DNA from: Saccharicrinis sp963677655
GTDB taxonomy: Bacteria; Bacteroidota; Bacteroidia; Bacteroidales; Marinilabiliaceae
NCBI GenBank assembly: GCA_963677655.1
Contig: OY782088.1
DNA: 64,000 bases
Reading direction: 5' to 3' (one strand)
Positions 28,370-37,900 of the stretch are shown here, piece by piece (within the stretch, counting starts at the first letter, position 1; every line of letters begins with the position of its first letter). Below the pieces are notes generated by a model. That model was not told where the DNA came from. It saw nothing but the letters and a program-made list of their open reading frames with translations, and made no database searches. A program made the translations under genes and the position numbers.

Positions 28370-29458
28370 ATGTTGGACTTTAGAGAGCAAATACAGAGTA
28401 TATACGATTTTATCAAGCGTTCAGAGGAACAGCAAAAGTACCCTTACGCTTACGAGATTTATCTTTTAACCGGAGTTGATGAAACGGCATTAACATCAAG
28501 AACATCCGGTACTTCATCCTTTAATCAGGATATTGAGAATGCCGTTGAGAAAGCAAAACAGGCACACGGAACATTGAAAGTTTATGTATTTGGTGGTAAA
28601 AGCCCCAATGCAAGAAGATTAAACACTTACACAGTTAACGTGAGTGGCTTGATGAACCCACCAAAACCACCCATTGAAAAAGCAGACATTCAGATTCTTG
28701 TCAAAGAAGAAGTAAAGAAGATGAATGAAGAGAACAGTACTCCTAGCATAGGGCTTGGTGGTTTACTGGGACTGGTAAAAGATGAAAATGCCAGAAATGA
28801 CATTGAAGGTTTGTTTGGTTTGTTCAATGCTTTATCCGGTAACAACAAGGAGGTTGAGCGAATAGGTTACCAAAAACAGTTGGATGACTTCAAGTTTGAG
28901 ACACGCTACAATATGCTTCAGGAGAAGTATGAGAAGCTAAGTAATGAAAACACCGAGCTTCGTGTGGAACGTGACCAGTTCAACAATGAAAACCAAGAGC
29001 TGAAACGTGAAAAAACAGATTTAGAGCAACGATTGGCAGGTTATGCACCCAACGAATTGATGAAACGTGTTGCCATAGGTGTGGTATCCGGCATAGGTAC
29101 AAAAATATTGAGCAACAGCCCTAAGACAGCTGAGCTATTTGGCTTATCACCGGAGGAACTTAAAGGAGCTTTAGGTCTGGTAGAAGACTATTCAGAAGAA
29201 TCACAATCTATCCCTGAAACCAATGTTGAAATTAACGAAGTAGGCTCTCCACAAACACCCGAAGAAAAGCAAAAGGCAACCATCATTAAGAACCTTTCAG
29301 ATGCCCTGTCAACATGGGAACTGGAAGATGTAGCCAAGATTGCCAATATCGTTGGCTTATGCCTTGACCGGGCTGAACTCATCAACAAAACACTCATGTT
29401 CCTGAATCAATCCATGCAAGGTGTTCAGGAGGAATCAACCGAAATAGAGCAAGAATAA
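28370..29458 (+). CDS. Coiled-coil protein of the virus-like element
   Basis: A 362-residue protein. The N-terminal 100 residues are mixed (YAYEIYLLTGVDETAL...). A Gly/Leu-rich stretch with SIGLGGLLGLVKDE follows. A clear heptad coiled coil spans about 165-225 (KYEKLSNENTELRVERDQ and onward). Next is GVVSGIGTKILS, then an acidic helical tail. It lies seven bases after the previous gene. It could be a scaffold, minor virion or assembly protein. No known family is recognised. Confidence 0.6.
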   Translation: MLDFREQIQSIYDFIKRSEEQQKYPYAYEIYLLTGVDETALTSRTSGTSSFNQDIENAVEKAKQAHGTLKVYVFGGKSPNARRLNTYTVNVSGLMNPPKPPIEKADIQILVKEEVKKMNEENSTPSIGLGGLLGLVKDENARNDIEGLFGLFNALSGNNKEVERIGYQKQLDDFKFETRYNMLQEKYEKLSNENTELRVERDQFNNENQELKREKTDLEQRLAGYAPNELMKRVAIGVVSGIGTKILSNSPKTAELFGLSPEELKGALGLVEDYSEESQSIPETNVEINEVGSPQTPEEKQKATIIKNLSDALSTWELEDVAKIANIVGLCLDRAELINKTLMFLNQSMQGVQEESTEIEQE

Positions 29459-29475
29459 CATTAAAGCATACGATT

Positions 29476-29652
29476 ATGAGAAAATTCAAAATAGGAATCA
29501 CCATCGAGGCTGAAAAGCCGGAGAAAGTAAAGGAAGTAGGCAACCTGATTCAAAATGCAGTCAATAAGGTTGAGCAGGAAGATATTATCAAGCTACTGAC
29601 CAAGGTAGCAAAGAATCCAAGCATAGTTAAAAAGGCACTAAGGTTTATCTAA
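29476..29652 (+). CDS. Small 58-residue protein of the virus-like element
   Basis: A short gene from ATG 29476 to TAA 29650-29652, sharing one base with the next start (TAATG). The product begins MRKFKIGITIEAEKPEKVKE and is charged and helical, with no membrane segment. The one-base overlap and its 17-base distance from the previous stop support it as a real gene in the operon. Function unknown. Confidence 0.65.
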   Translation: MRKFKIGITIEAEKPEKVKEVGNLIQNAVNKVEQEDIIKLLTKVAKNPSIVKKALRFI

Positions 29653-30122
29653 TGGATTTAAGTACAGCAAATAAAGCAGCATTAATCAGTTCGGGAATAC
29701 GAATCGGTGTTCCGGTACTGGCCATTGGTGTGGGTATTTACGCCATTCGCAAGATGTTTAAGCGTAATCCGGATGGAACATCATCAACGGTTGCGCCATC
29801 ATTAAAGGATATGGTACTCCAAAAGGAAAACCTGACGATCACGCCTTCCGATGCAGCTTTGTTTGCCAATACACTCTATGGTGCAATGCTTGATTTTGGT
29901 ACGGATGAAAAGACCATTTACAGCACCATTGATAAAATCCAGACCAAGGACGATATGCTACTGGTAATAAAAGCCTTTGGTATGAAGATGTATCTCTGGG
30001 GAACTCGTGCAGCCTTCCTTGGTCAGAACTACAACCTGATTGGTTGGCTACGCTTTGAGTTAGGCGATAAAGAGATTGCTAAAATCAAGCCCAAATTCGA
30101 TAGTTGGGGCATTCCTCTCTAA
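29652..30122 (+). CDS. Single-span membrane protein of the virus-like element
   Basis: A 156-residue protein. One membrane segment lies near residues 12-30 (IRIGVPVLAIGVGIYAI), followed by a positive stop (RKMFKRN). The soluble C-terminal part is helical and contains FGTDEKTIYSTIDKIQTKDD, which resembles an annexin-type helical repeat in outline, and ends FDSWGIPL. Tight overlap with the 58-residue gene before it and 14 bases to the next gene place it in the structural operon. It is probably a virion membrane protein; no family is certain. Confidence 0.6.
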   Translation: MDLSTANKAALISSGIRIGVPVLAIGVGIYAIRKMFKRNPDGTSSTVAPSLKDMVLQKENLTITPSDAALFANTLYGAMLDFGTDEKTIYSTIDKIQTKDDMLLVIKAFGMKMYLWGTRAAFLGQNYNLIGWLRFELGDKEIAKIKPKFDSWGIPL

Positions 30123-30136
30123 ACACCAATACAACT

Positions 30137-30760
30137 ATGGATATGAAGCAAAAGAAGATATTATTTATTTCGGGAGGGGTGTTAACCACCGGGGCAATAG
30201 TTACAAGTGTTTTACTGATTCGCAGAAGAAACAGGCGAAAACGTGGACTATTGCCCCCAAGTGGTTCTGATACACGTCCAGCAAACATTCTGACTACAAA
30301 CAACAATACGTTGCCACCGAACTTTCAAAACTGGAACGGTGGAAACAACTACTTGTCCAATGCACCAAGGGGAATCCGCAATAACAATCCGGGCAACCTG
30401 ATTTACACCAAAATAAAATGGAACGGCAAACTACCCAAGGAGCAGAATAAAGACAGACGGTTTGAAATGTTTATTGCTCCGGTTTATGGTGTCCGTGCCA
30501 TGATTAAAGACCTCAAGCATGATATTGAAAAGGGCAAGAATACAGTTCCGGCTCTTATCGAGGAATACGCACCCAAATTCGAGAACAATACAGCAGCTTA
30601 TATCAACACAGTTTGCAAGGATTTAAAGGTGAGCAAAACAGCTAAACTTTTGCCTACCAAGAATACGCTTCGCCTTTTAGTTCTATCCATTGCAAGGGTT
30701 GAAAATGGAGGCAATTATGTCAGCAACGAACTGTTTGACAGGGCTTATTCAATGATTTGA
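30137..30760 (+). CDS. Membrane-anchored P5-type lytic (transglycosylase-like) virion protein
   Basis: A 207-residue protein from ATG 30137. A membrane anchor lies at residues about 7-26 (ILFISGGVLTTGAIVTSVLL), followed by a basic stretch. After a Pro/Asn-rich linker comes RGIRNNNPGNL at 78-88. This motif marks a lysozyme-like domain found in proteins annotated as structural protein P5 of tailless lipid-containing phages and in many Bacteroidota. The domain runs to the C-terminus (FAPVYGVRAM-like stretch, then ALIEEYAPKFENN and INTVCKDL). A peptidoglycan-cutting enzyme fixed in the virion membrane would open the cell wall at entry. Confidence 0.7.
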   Translation: MDMKQKKILFISGGVLTTGAIVTSVLLIRRRNRRKRGLLPPSGSDTRPANILTTNNNTLPPNFQNWNGGNNYLSNAPRGIRNNNPGNLIYTKIKWNGKLPKEQNKDRRFEMFIAPVYGVRAMIKDLKHDIEKGKNTVPALIEEYAPKFENNTAAYINTVCKDLKVSKTAKLLPTKNTLRLLVLSIARVENGGNYVSNELFDRAYSMI

Positions 30761-30771
30761 TTTAAAGACAC

Positions 30772-30846
30772 AAGTATCAAGATATAAGACACAAGAATAC
30801 GCATCATGTAAATCATCTTGATACTAAAATCTTAATACTTGATACT
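30772..30846. repeat. Inverted and direct CTTGATACT repeats
   Basis: AAGTATCAAG at 30772-30781 is complementary to CTTGATACTT-like copies: CTTGATACT at 30817-30825 and 30838-30846, with a degenerate CTTAATACT at 30831-30839. AGACACAAG is also repeated (from 30766 and 30787). This resembles dispersed intergenic palindromes of Bacteroidota genomes and could form a hairpin in the mRNA ahead of the spike gene. Confidence 0.6.
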
Positions 30847-30859
30847 AAAAAAATAACAT

Positions 30860-33361
30860 ATGGGAACAATCAAAATGTTTAGGGGAACAACCCCACCGCT
30901 ATTGAAAAAAGGCGAATGGGCTTCGGATGGTCATTACGCTTATTTGGGTATGGAACACGGTCAGTACAAAGTGTTTCAGGGTGTATTTGACATGAGTAAA
31001 GACCAAGAAATTACCGGGTTTGAATATGACCTTGATGAAAAAGCAATTATCATTCCTTCAGGTACGCCTTTCTCAAAACTTCAACGCCTATTTGATACAC
31101 TACCCAAAGCATTGAAATACCATACCAATGAAAAAGCCAGTATCGACATCATGTTTGAAGATGGTATTTTCATCAACGACTTGGGAACGTTCTTGGTACT
31201 TCGTGATTTCTCCTACCAAATCAACATTAAGTCACTTAGCAATAAGGTTGATGGTTCGTTAGGAACGTATGTGAAACCAGTCATTTTTCAAAGTGACAGA
31301 GCTATTGAAATTTATAATAGTGCCGTGAACTTCTCCGATATTCGATTTGAATATGCTGATGCTTCAAACGGTGCAATTGCTTACCTGAACAGCACCACCA
31401 ATATTGATGATTGTTGCTTTGATGCCAAGGTAAACCAGTCATGTGTGTTTGACCGGGGATATAACAAGATTGTATTTTCTGATACTTATTTCAAAATGAA
31501 CCGAGATGTGGAAGATTCCATTCTGGATAAAGCATCGGTGGGTTCGTTTGTGAATATCGCTAGAAGTAAATCCGCACCGGATTTCAGACCCAAAACCATT
31601 GTAAGTTCATTAAGTGGTGGGATGATTATTGCCGGGAATGTAGAAGACTTGCTTATTTCAGAGAAAAGCCCGGTCTATATGCCTAATGGTGGTGTGGAAA
31701 TTCATGGTGGCTTTGTTACTCGTCCTGATGGTAACATAGACATTGCGGTTCCAACCAAGTTTTCACAGTTGGAAAATGATATGAACCTGACTAGCGATTT
31801 TGAGCAGTTGGAGAATAAGCCTATTACTATCACTCAGGAACAAATAACAGCCATTGAAGCCAATAACCGCAAGAACTCTTATCCACAGGAAGATGCAGAG
31901 AAGTTGGCAGGTATTGAGGAAAACGCCACAGTCGGAGCAGATTGGGAATCGAATGTACAAAACAAGCCTGTTACCATTACTCCGGAACAATCGGCAGCTA
32001 TTGAAGCCAACACACAGAAACGAAGCTATCCGCAAACCGATGAAGATAAACTGGCAGGTATTGAAGAAAACGCTACTGTTGGAGCAGACTGGGAAAGCAA
32101 TGTACAGAATAAACCTGTAACCATTTCTCCGCAGCAAGCAGCCGATATTGAAGCCAACAACAATAAGCGTAGCTACCCACAAGCGGAAGAAGATAAATTG
32201 GCAGGTATTGAAGAGAATGCCACTTCTGGAGCAGACTGGGAAACCAACGTACAAAATAAACCTGTAACGATTACACCTGAACAAGCAGCAGCCATTGAAG
32301 CCAATGCCGAAAAGCGCAGCTACCCACAAGTGGATGAAGATAAACTGGCAGGTATTGAAGAGAATGCTACTGTTGGCGCGGATTGGGAAACGAATGTGCA
32401 GAACAAACCTGTTACCATTTCTCCGGAACAAGCCGAAGCAATTGAAGCTAATACACAAAAGCGTAGCTATCCACAAGTCGATGAAGATAAGCTTACAGGG
32501 ATTGAAGAAAATGCAACCGTTGGTGCAGACTGGGAAACCAATGTACAGAATAAGCCTGTAACGATTTCTCCGGAACAAGCAGTAGCAATCGAAGCCAACA
32601 CCCAAAAGGTAAGCTACCCACAGGTAGATGCCGATAAGTTGGCAGGGATTGAAGAAAACGCCACTATTGGCGCAGACTGGGAAACTAATGTACAAAACAA
32701 ACCTGTTACCATATCACCGGAACAGGCAGCAGCTATCGAAACCAATAGCCAAAAGAACAGCTACCCACAGGTGGATGCTGATAAGTTAGCAGGAATCGAG
32801 GAAAACGCCACAGTTGGTGCTGATTGGGAGACTAATTTACAGAACAAACCTGTAACCATTACACCGGAGCAGTCGGCAGCCATTGAAGCCAATACTCAAA
32901 AGGTAAGCTATCCACAAGCCGATGCCGATAAGTTGGCAGGGATTGAGGAAAATGCAACTGCCGGAGCTGATTGGGAAACCAATGTGCAGAATAAACCTGT
33001 TACCATTTCACCGGAACAAGCAGCAGCAATTGAAGCCAATACGCAAAAGCGCAGCTATCCACAGCTTGATGAAGATAAACTGTCAGGTATTGAAGAAAAT
33101 GCCACCGTTGGTGCTGACTGGGATACTAATCTTCAAAACATACCGGACTTCTTGAAAAAGTTCCTACAGGTATATGCTGATTCCGGAATCTTCTCTGGTG
33201 AGGATTGGGAAGCAAGACTGGCTGAGATATTGAACTTCCAAATCAACTTCATGAAAAACTTTGTGGATGCAGATGTAGAAAGCCTTTCGGTTGATGTGGC
33301 CGGGAATAACCTGAAGTTGAGATTTACAAATGAAACTGATAAAACCATTACACTCCAATAA
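30860..33361 (+). CDS. Repeat-rich spike or receptor-binding fibre protein
   Basis: An 833-residue protein. The N-terminal part (1-310) starts like a fibre attachment domain (FRGTTPPLLKKGEWASDGHY) and continues into a beta-rich region. Residues about 319-759 are nine copies of a 49-residue repeat with the core NKPVTISPEQAAAIEANTQK, then KLAGIEENATVGADWE. The KLAGIEENAT element is common in phage tail fibres and baseplate spikes. The last 70 residues form a distinct tip with IPDFLKKFLQ and end in a short beta domain. It is a likely host-recognition spike; repeat number could set its length. Confidence 0.75.
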   Translation: MGTIKMFRGTTPPLLKKGEWASDGHYAYLGMEHGQYKVFQGVFDMSKDQEITGFEYDLDEKAIIIPSGTPFSKLQRLFDTLPKALKYHTNEKASIDIMFEDGIFINDLGTFLVLRDFSYQINIKSLSNKVDGSLGTYVKPVIFQSDRAIEIYNSAVNFSDIRFEYADASNGAIAYLNSTTNIDDCCFDAKVNQSCVFDRGYNKIVFSDTYFKMNRDVEDSILDKASVGSFVNIARSKSAPDFRPKTIVSSLSGGMIIAGNVEDLLISEKSPVYMPNGGVEIHGGFVTRPDGNIDIAVPTKFSQLENDMNLTSDFEQLENKPITITQEQITAIEANNRKNSYPQEDAEKLAGIEENATVGADWESNVQNKPVTITPEQSAAIEANTQKRSYPQTDEDKLAGIEENATVGADWESNVQNKPVTISPQQAADIEANNNKRSYPQAEEDKLAGIEENATSGADWETNVQNKPVTITPEQAAAIEANAEKRSYPQVDEDKLAGIEENATVGADWETNVQNKPVTISPEQAEAIEANTQKRSYPQVDEDKLTGIEENATVGADWETNVQNKPVTISPEQAVAIEANTQKVSYPQVDADKLAGIEENATIGADWETNVQNKPVTISPEQAAAIETNSQKNSYPQVDADKLAGIEENATVGADWETNLQNKPVTITPEQSAAIEANTQKVSYPQADADKLAGIEENATAGADWETNVQNKPVTISPEQAAAIEANTQKRSYPQLDEDKLSGIEENATVGADWDTNLQNIPDFLKKFLQVYADSGIFSGEDWEARLAEILNFQINFMKNFVDADVESLSVDVAGNNLKLRFTNETDKTITLQ
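31814..33136 (+). repeat. Nine tandem 147-bp repeats inside the spike gene
   Basis: Each unit encodes 49 residues starting at NKP and ending NVQ or NLQ. Units 2-9 are close to each other; the first is the most diverged. The DNA differs mostly at third codon positions, so the array is being kept as protein. The length 1323 bp equals exactly nine units. Confidence 0.95.
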
Positions 33362-33363
33362 TT

Positions 33364-33864
33364 ATGAAAGCATTAGTATTAGGAAGTTTATTCACAGCTT
33401 TTATTTCATTAGTGGTATATCTCACTTCAATAATAGCTGTTCATGGCATACGAAAGTCAATTTCTGATAGCAATTACTTTTTGCAAAAGCCTTACAAGCT
33501 TGTATTCGAAATAGTAATGTGGATTTGTGGTTTAGCCATAATCATTACCGGAATCTTCATTAAAGGAAATCCTGATTGGATGGTGATAGCCGGAGGTTCT
33601 GGGATATTTATGGTTGGTGTATTTTCTGATTTCAAGCGAAACCTGATAATCCGCATAGCACATTACTTCTTTGCCATTGGCGGTTTTACGCTTCTTGGAT
33701 TAAGTTACCATTTCAGTTTCGGGTATATCAATTATACAATCCTGATTGGTATATCTGCACTATTTGCGAGTGCCTTTGCAGATAAGCGTATTTGGTGCTT
33801 AGAACTCACTTTATCGGCAGAGATATTTATTGGTCTTTTCTATTTAGCTCATTCAATCATGTAA
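33364..33864 (+). CDS. Polytopic membrane protein of unknown function
   Basis: A 166-residue protein, almost entirely hydrophobic. About five to six membrane segments can be counted (near residues 5-28, 43-63, 70-86, 95-112, 118-136 and 145-165), separated by short loops with few charges. It starts two bases after the spike stop. No family is recognised. It could be a virion membrane protein or an inner-membrane protein made during infection. Confidence 0.6.
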   Translation: MKALVLGSLFTAFISLVVYLTSIIAVHGIRKSISDSNYFLQKPYKLVFEIVMWICGLAIIITGIFIKGNPDWMVIAGGSGIFMVGVFSDFKRNLIIRIAHYFFAIGGFTLLGLSYHFSFGYINYTILIGISALFASAFADKRIWCLELTLSAEIFIGLFYLAHSIM

Positions 33865-33870
33865 AAATTA

Positions 33871-34902
33871 ATGGATAAGAAAGGCTACATATCAAGGATT
33901 CGTGAGGATTTGCTTAATGGTCGTAAGCACTCTAAAACCACTATTGAAAGTATTGCCAAATGCTTCGGCATAACCAATAAAAACTTTGTTAAAGAATACA
34001 CCGAACTGGCAATAGTCCTGAATGCACGAGAGATAGCACACGACAATTCGCTGACCACTTACGAGAAATACCTTGATATTGTAGCCCTTTACCAGTCTCA
34101 GGTTAACCTGTCAATGCGTACAAGCATGAGCGTATTGATGCAGCAGTATTCAACTCCTGCACCCATTTCGTTTTTGGCATCTAGTTATGTAAGAAATTCC
34201 AATGCTGATTCCTTGTATTTAGAGCCATCAGCAGGTAATGGATTATTGACCATCGCTTTGCCTTACCATCAAACTTACGTCAACGAATTGGATGATGTCA
34301 GGTTAGACAACCTTAAAGAACAACCCTTTGCCAAGGTAAGCAGTTGGAATGCGGTAAAACCACCCTTTGCTTACGATAGAAAATTCGATGGTGTAATAAC
34401 CAATCCACCATTCGGTTCACTTTCTCAACCTGAACTATTTGGGAAGTTTAAAATCAAACGATTGGAACACGCAATGGCTTTAAATGCCTTGCGTTGCATG
34501 AAGGATGATGGAAAGGCTGCCATTATCATTGGTGGTCATACCTCATGGGATAAGCATGGCCGGGTATCAGCCGGACAAAACAGAATCTTCCTGAACTACC
34601 TGTATCACTTTTACAATGTCGAAGATATAATTCCCATCAATGGCAAGAAGCTTTATTCTCGTCAGGGTACATCATTCAACACCCGGTTAATACTGATTGA
34701 TGGAGCAAAATTTAAACCCGAAGGTGCAGCTCCACTAAAGAATAAACTCCACAGCACAATGGTAAATAGCCATGAAGAACTTTGGGACAGAGTCTGGTTA
34801 GAGAACCCCAAAAACAATACGAATAATAAACATTTGAGCTTAGTAAAGTTGAGAGCTAAAGCCATTCTTCTAAAACAAAAGCAGCATGAAGTCCGAAATT
34901 AA
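33871..34902 (+). CDS. N6-adenine-type DNA methyltransferase paired with strawberry-notch helicase
   Basis: A 343-residue protein. The SAM-binding motif appears as PSAGNGLLTIALP from residue 119 and the catalytic motif as NPPFGSL from 178. GGHTSWDKHGR and the late RQGTSFNTRLILIDG resemble methyltransferase-like proteins that sit beside strawberry-notch helicases in large phages and plasmids. The C-terminal 20 residues (SLVKLRAKAILLKQKQ) are repeated almost exactly at the end of the adjacent helicase, suggesting a shared docking or processing tail. It overlaps that helicase gene by 17 bases. Confidence 0.75.
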   Translation: MDKKGYISRIREDLLNGRKHSKTTIESIAKCFGITNKNFVKEYTELAIVLNAREIAHDNSLTTYEKYLDIVALYQSQVNLSMRTSMSVLMQQYSTPAPISFLASSYVRNSNADSLYLEPSAGNGLLTIALPYHQTYVNELDDVRLDNLKEQPFAKVSSWNAVKPPFAYDRKFDGVITNPPFGSLSQPELFGKFKIKRLEHAMALNALRCMKDDGKAAIIIGGHTSWDKHGRVSAGQNRIFLNYLYHFYNVEDIIPINGKKLYSRQGTSFNTRLILIDGAKFKPEGAAPLKNKLHSTMVNSHEELWDRVWLENPKNNTNNKHLSLVKLRAKAILLKQKQHEVRN

Positions 34903-37900
34903 ATTCCAAAAAAAAAGCATATCTATAAAGTTCAGTCGAAAACCACAGGAACATATTGTCTCCCGGTTAATCGAATTGGGCTTTTCAACCAAGGATAACA
35001 AGTGTTTTATCCGCACTCAAAAACTGGCTCAGAACGAACATGAGTACCTGCAAGGAATGTTGGGTACGAAAGGTCTGGGAATGGCATACATCCCGGCTGC
35101 CGAAAAAGGTTTTATTCTTGATACAACGGTTCCTGATTCAATGGGACATGAAATGCACATCGCCATTCGTAAAGTCAAGAAAAGTATTGGAATGCCATTA
35201 TTTGACTACGTTGCTGAAAAGCTCGATTACCAGAACGATGAACTGGTAAAAGCTCTTTCAGCCGAACAAGTGGATGCCGTTTCATTAGCTATCTACAACA
35301 TAGAAAAACGTGGTCAGGGTATAATCGTTGGTGACCAGACCGGAATAGGAAAAGGACGAACGGCAGCAGCTTTAATCCGCTATGGAGTAAAGCAAGGGAT
35401 GCAACCCGTATTCCTGTCTGAAAAGCCGAACCTGTTTACTGATTTGTACCGGGATTTATCAGATATTGGAAGCTCCGCACTTGTGCCATTTATTGTCAAT
35501 ACCAAGGAGAGCAAAACCCATATCAAGGATAAAAGCGGTGAGATTGTTTATACGGCTCCTGAAAAGCCAACTCAGGAACGCATTATTAAAAGCCAACAAG
35601 TACCGGGCAATTACAACTTTGTGTGTGCTACCTATTCTCAATTCAATCAACCTAAGAAACCTGCAAAGCAATTGTTTTTAAGTGCTACCAGTAATGGCAG
35701 TATCATCATAATGGATGAAGCGCACAATGCTTCCGGCAGTTCCAATACCGGGGAGTTTATGCAAGGTGTACTTCGTCAGACCAAAGGTGTTTGTTTCCTG
35801 TCTGCAACCTTTGCCAAGCGACCTGATAATATGCCCATATATGCGCAGAAAACATCCATGAGTGATGCCAATATGAGCAAAGAAGATTTGGTGGAAGCCA
35901 TTTCAAAAGGCGGTGTGGCATTACAAGAGATTCTGGCAGCTCAATTGGTTTCAGAAGGTCAGATGATAAGGCGTGAACGTTCTTTTGAAGGTGTGGAAGT
36001 CAACTATATTGAATTAAAAGAAAAAGCAAAGGAACAAGCTGATATTGCCGATAAGATAACAGCCATTATTCGTGATATAATCGGCTTTCAGGAAAAGTAT
36101 ATCAACAAACAGGTTGAGCAGCTCGATAAGGTTGCAGCAGCAGAAAGTAAGGAGGTTGAAACCCGGAAGGGAACGGAGAAAGCCGGAGTTGATAATATAC
36201 CATACTTCTCAAAGGTTTTTAATGTCATTAACCAATTGCTGTTTAGTATCAATGCTTCCGATGTTGCTGAACATGCCATCCAGAGATTGAAGGACGGCAA
36301 AAAGCCTATCATTGCTTTTGCATCCACAATGGGAAGTTTTCTGGAGGGTATGGCCAAACCGGATGATATAATCAACGCAGATTTCTCAACCGTTCTGGAG
36401 AAAGGTCTGGATTCAGTTCTTCGCTATACCGAAAAAGATATTGACGGCCAATCGGAAGGTAAAGCTTTCAATATTGCTGACTTATCAGAAGAGGCTCAGT
36501 TTGCTTATCGTGATATTATCAGGCGCATTGAAAAGGCTTCCACCGGAATCACCATTAGCCCCCTGGATTTAATTATCCAAAAAATCAAAGAAGCTGGCTA
36601 TACCGTTGGTGAAGTTACAGGACGTAAACTTTGTGTTCAGTATAACTCAACCAATGCACGGAATACCACAGCCTTGGTGATGAGCCGTAAAAAGGAAAAC
36701 ACCGCAGACCTGTTCCGTAGATTCAACGACAATGAAATTGATTGCTTACTGATTAACCAGAGTGGTTCTACCGGAGCTTCGGCTCATGCCATTGTCACCG
36801 ATAAAGTACCTGCCGAACAGGTAAAGCAGCGTGTGATGGTGATACTCCAACCGGAACTAAATATCAATACCGAGATTCAAAAGCGTGGTCGTATTAACCG
36901 AACCGGGCAGATAATGAAACCGATTTACGATTACATTATTTCATCCATTCCGGCACAAAAGAGGTTTATGATGATGCTTAAAAAGAAGCTGAAATCATTG
37001 GATGCCAATACCACTTCCAACCAGAAAAGCAGCAAGTCACAACTGGAATCAGATGACTTCCTGAATAAATACGGAGATAAGGTGGTTCGTCAGTACATGT
37101 TGGAGAATCCGGAATTAAACAAAGCTTTGGATAATCCTCTGAAATTTGAAGGTAAAGAAAGCGATGAAACACCATCGGAAGGTGATGCTTCCAAAGTAAC
37201 CGGGCGTGTGGCAGTATTATCGGTTAAGGAACAGGAGAAATTCTACAATGAGGTGATTGAACGCTACAATGACTATGTAGAGTACCTCAAGCAAGCCGAT
37301 GAATACGACCTTGAAGTTGAAATCCTGAACCTGAAAGCAGAAACTCTGGATAAGCGAGTAGTGATTGCCGGAAAAGGAGGACGTTCTGTTTTTGGTAATG
37401 ATACTTTCTTAGAAAAGTGTGAATGTAATGTGCTAAAGAAACCATACGGCAAACCGGAACTGGAGAAGCTAATTAAAAAGCACCTGAATGGTAAATACCC
37501 GGACAATATTTCAGAAGACACTATTGCAGCGCATGAAAAGCATGTGCAAAGCAAACTCGTAGAGGATTTAAAGGAAGTTGAAACAAAATACAAAGAACTT
37601 ATTGCTGACATTCCTAATGAAAAAGCATTTCAGAAAATACCTGTATTTGACAAGGCAGCTCAAAATGAGTACATGAGTGAACGAACCGAGGAACTGGAAG
37701 ATGCCAAACAGGAAAAGATTACTCAGGTTAAAACGCAAAGCCAGAACAGAAAGAACTACCTGAATGCTTTCTTCAAGTTCTTTAAAATTGGGCATGGATA
37801 TTTCTATCCGGCATTAAGTTTTGAGAATGAAAGCAGCGACAATTCATACTGTATCTTCCTTGGATTTGATATTAACCCCAAAAGGAACAACCCTTATGCA

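Noticed and set aside
31763..32695. 310-codon minus-strand frame with repeats
   Set aside because: It is the mirror of the 147-bp spike repeats; the plus-strand frame has phage-fibre motifs and third-position variation.
31814..33136. Possible CRISPR array because of regular repeats
   Set aside because: Units are 147 bp, contiguous and coding, with no unique spacers. No cas gene is present in the window.
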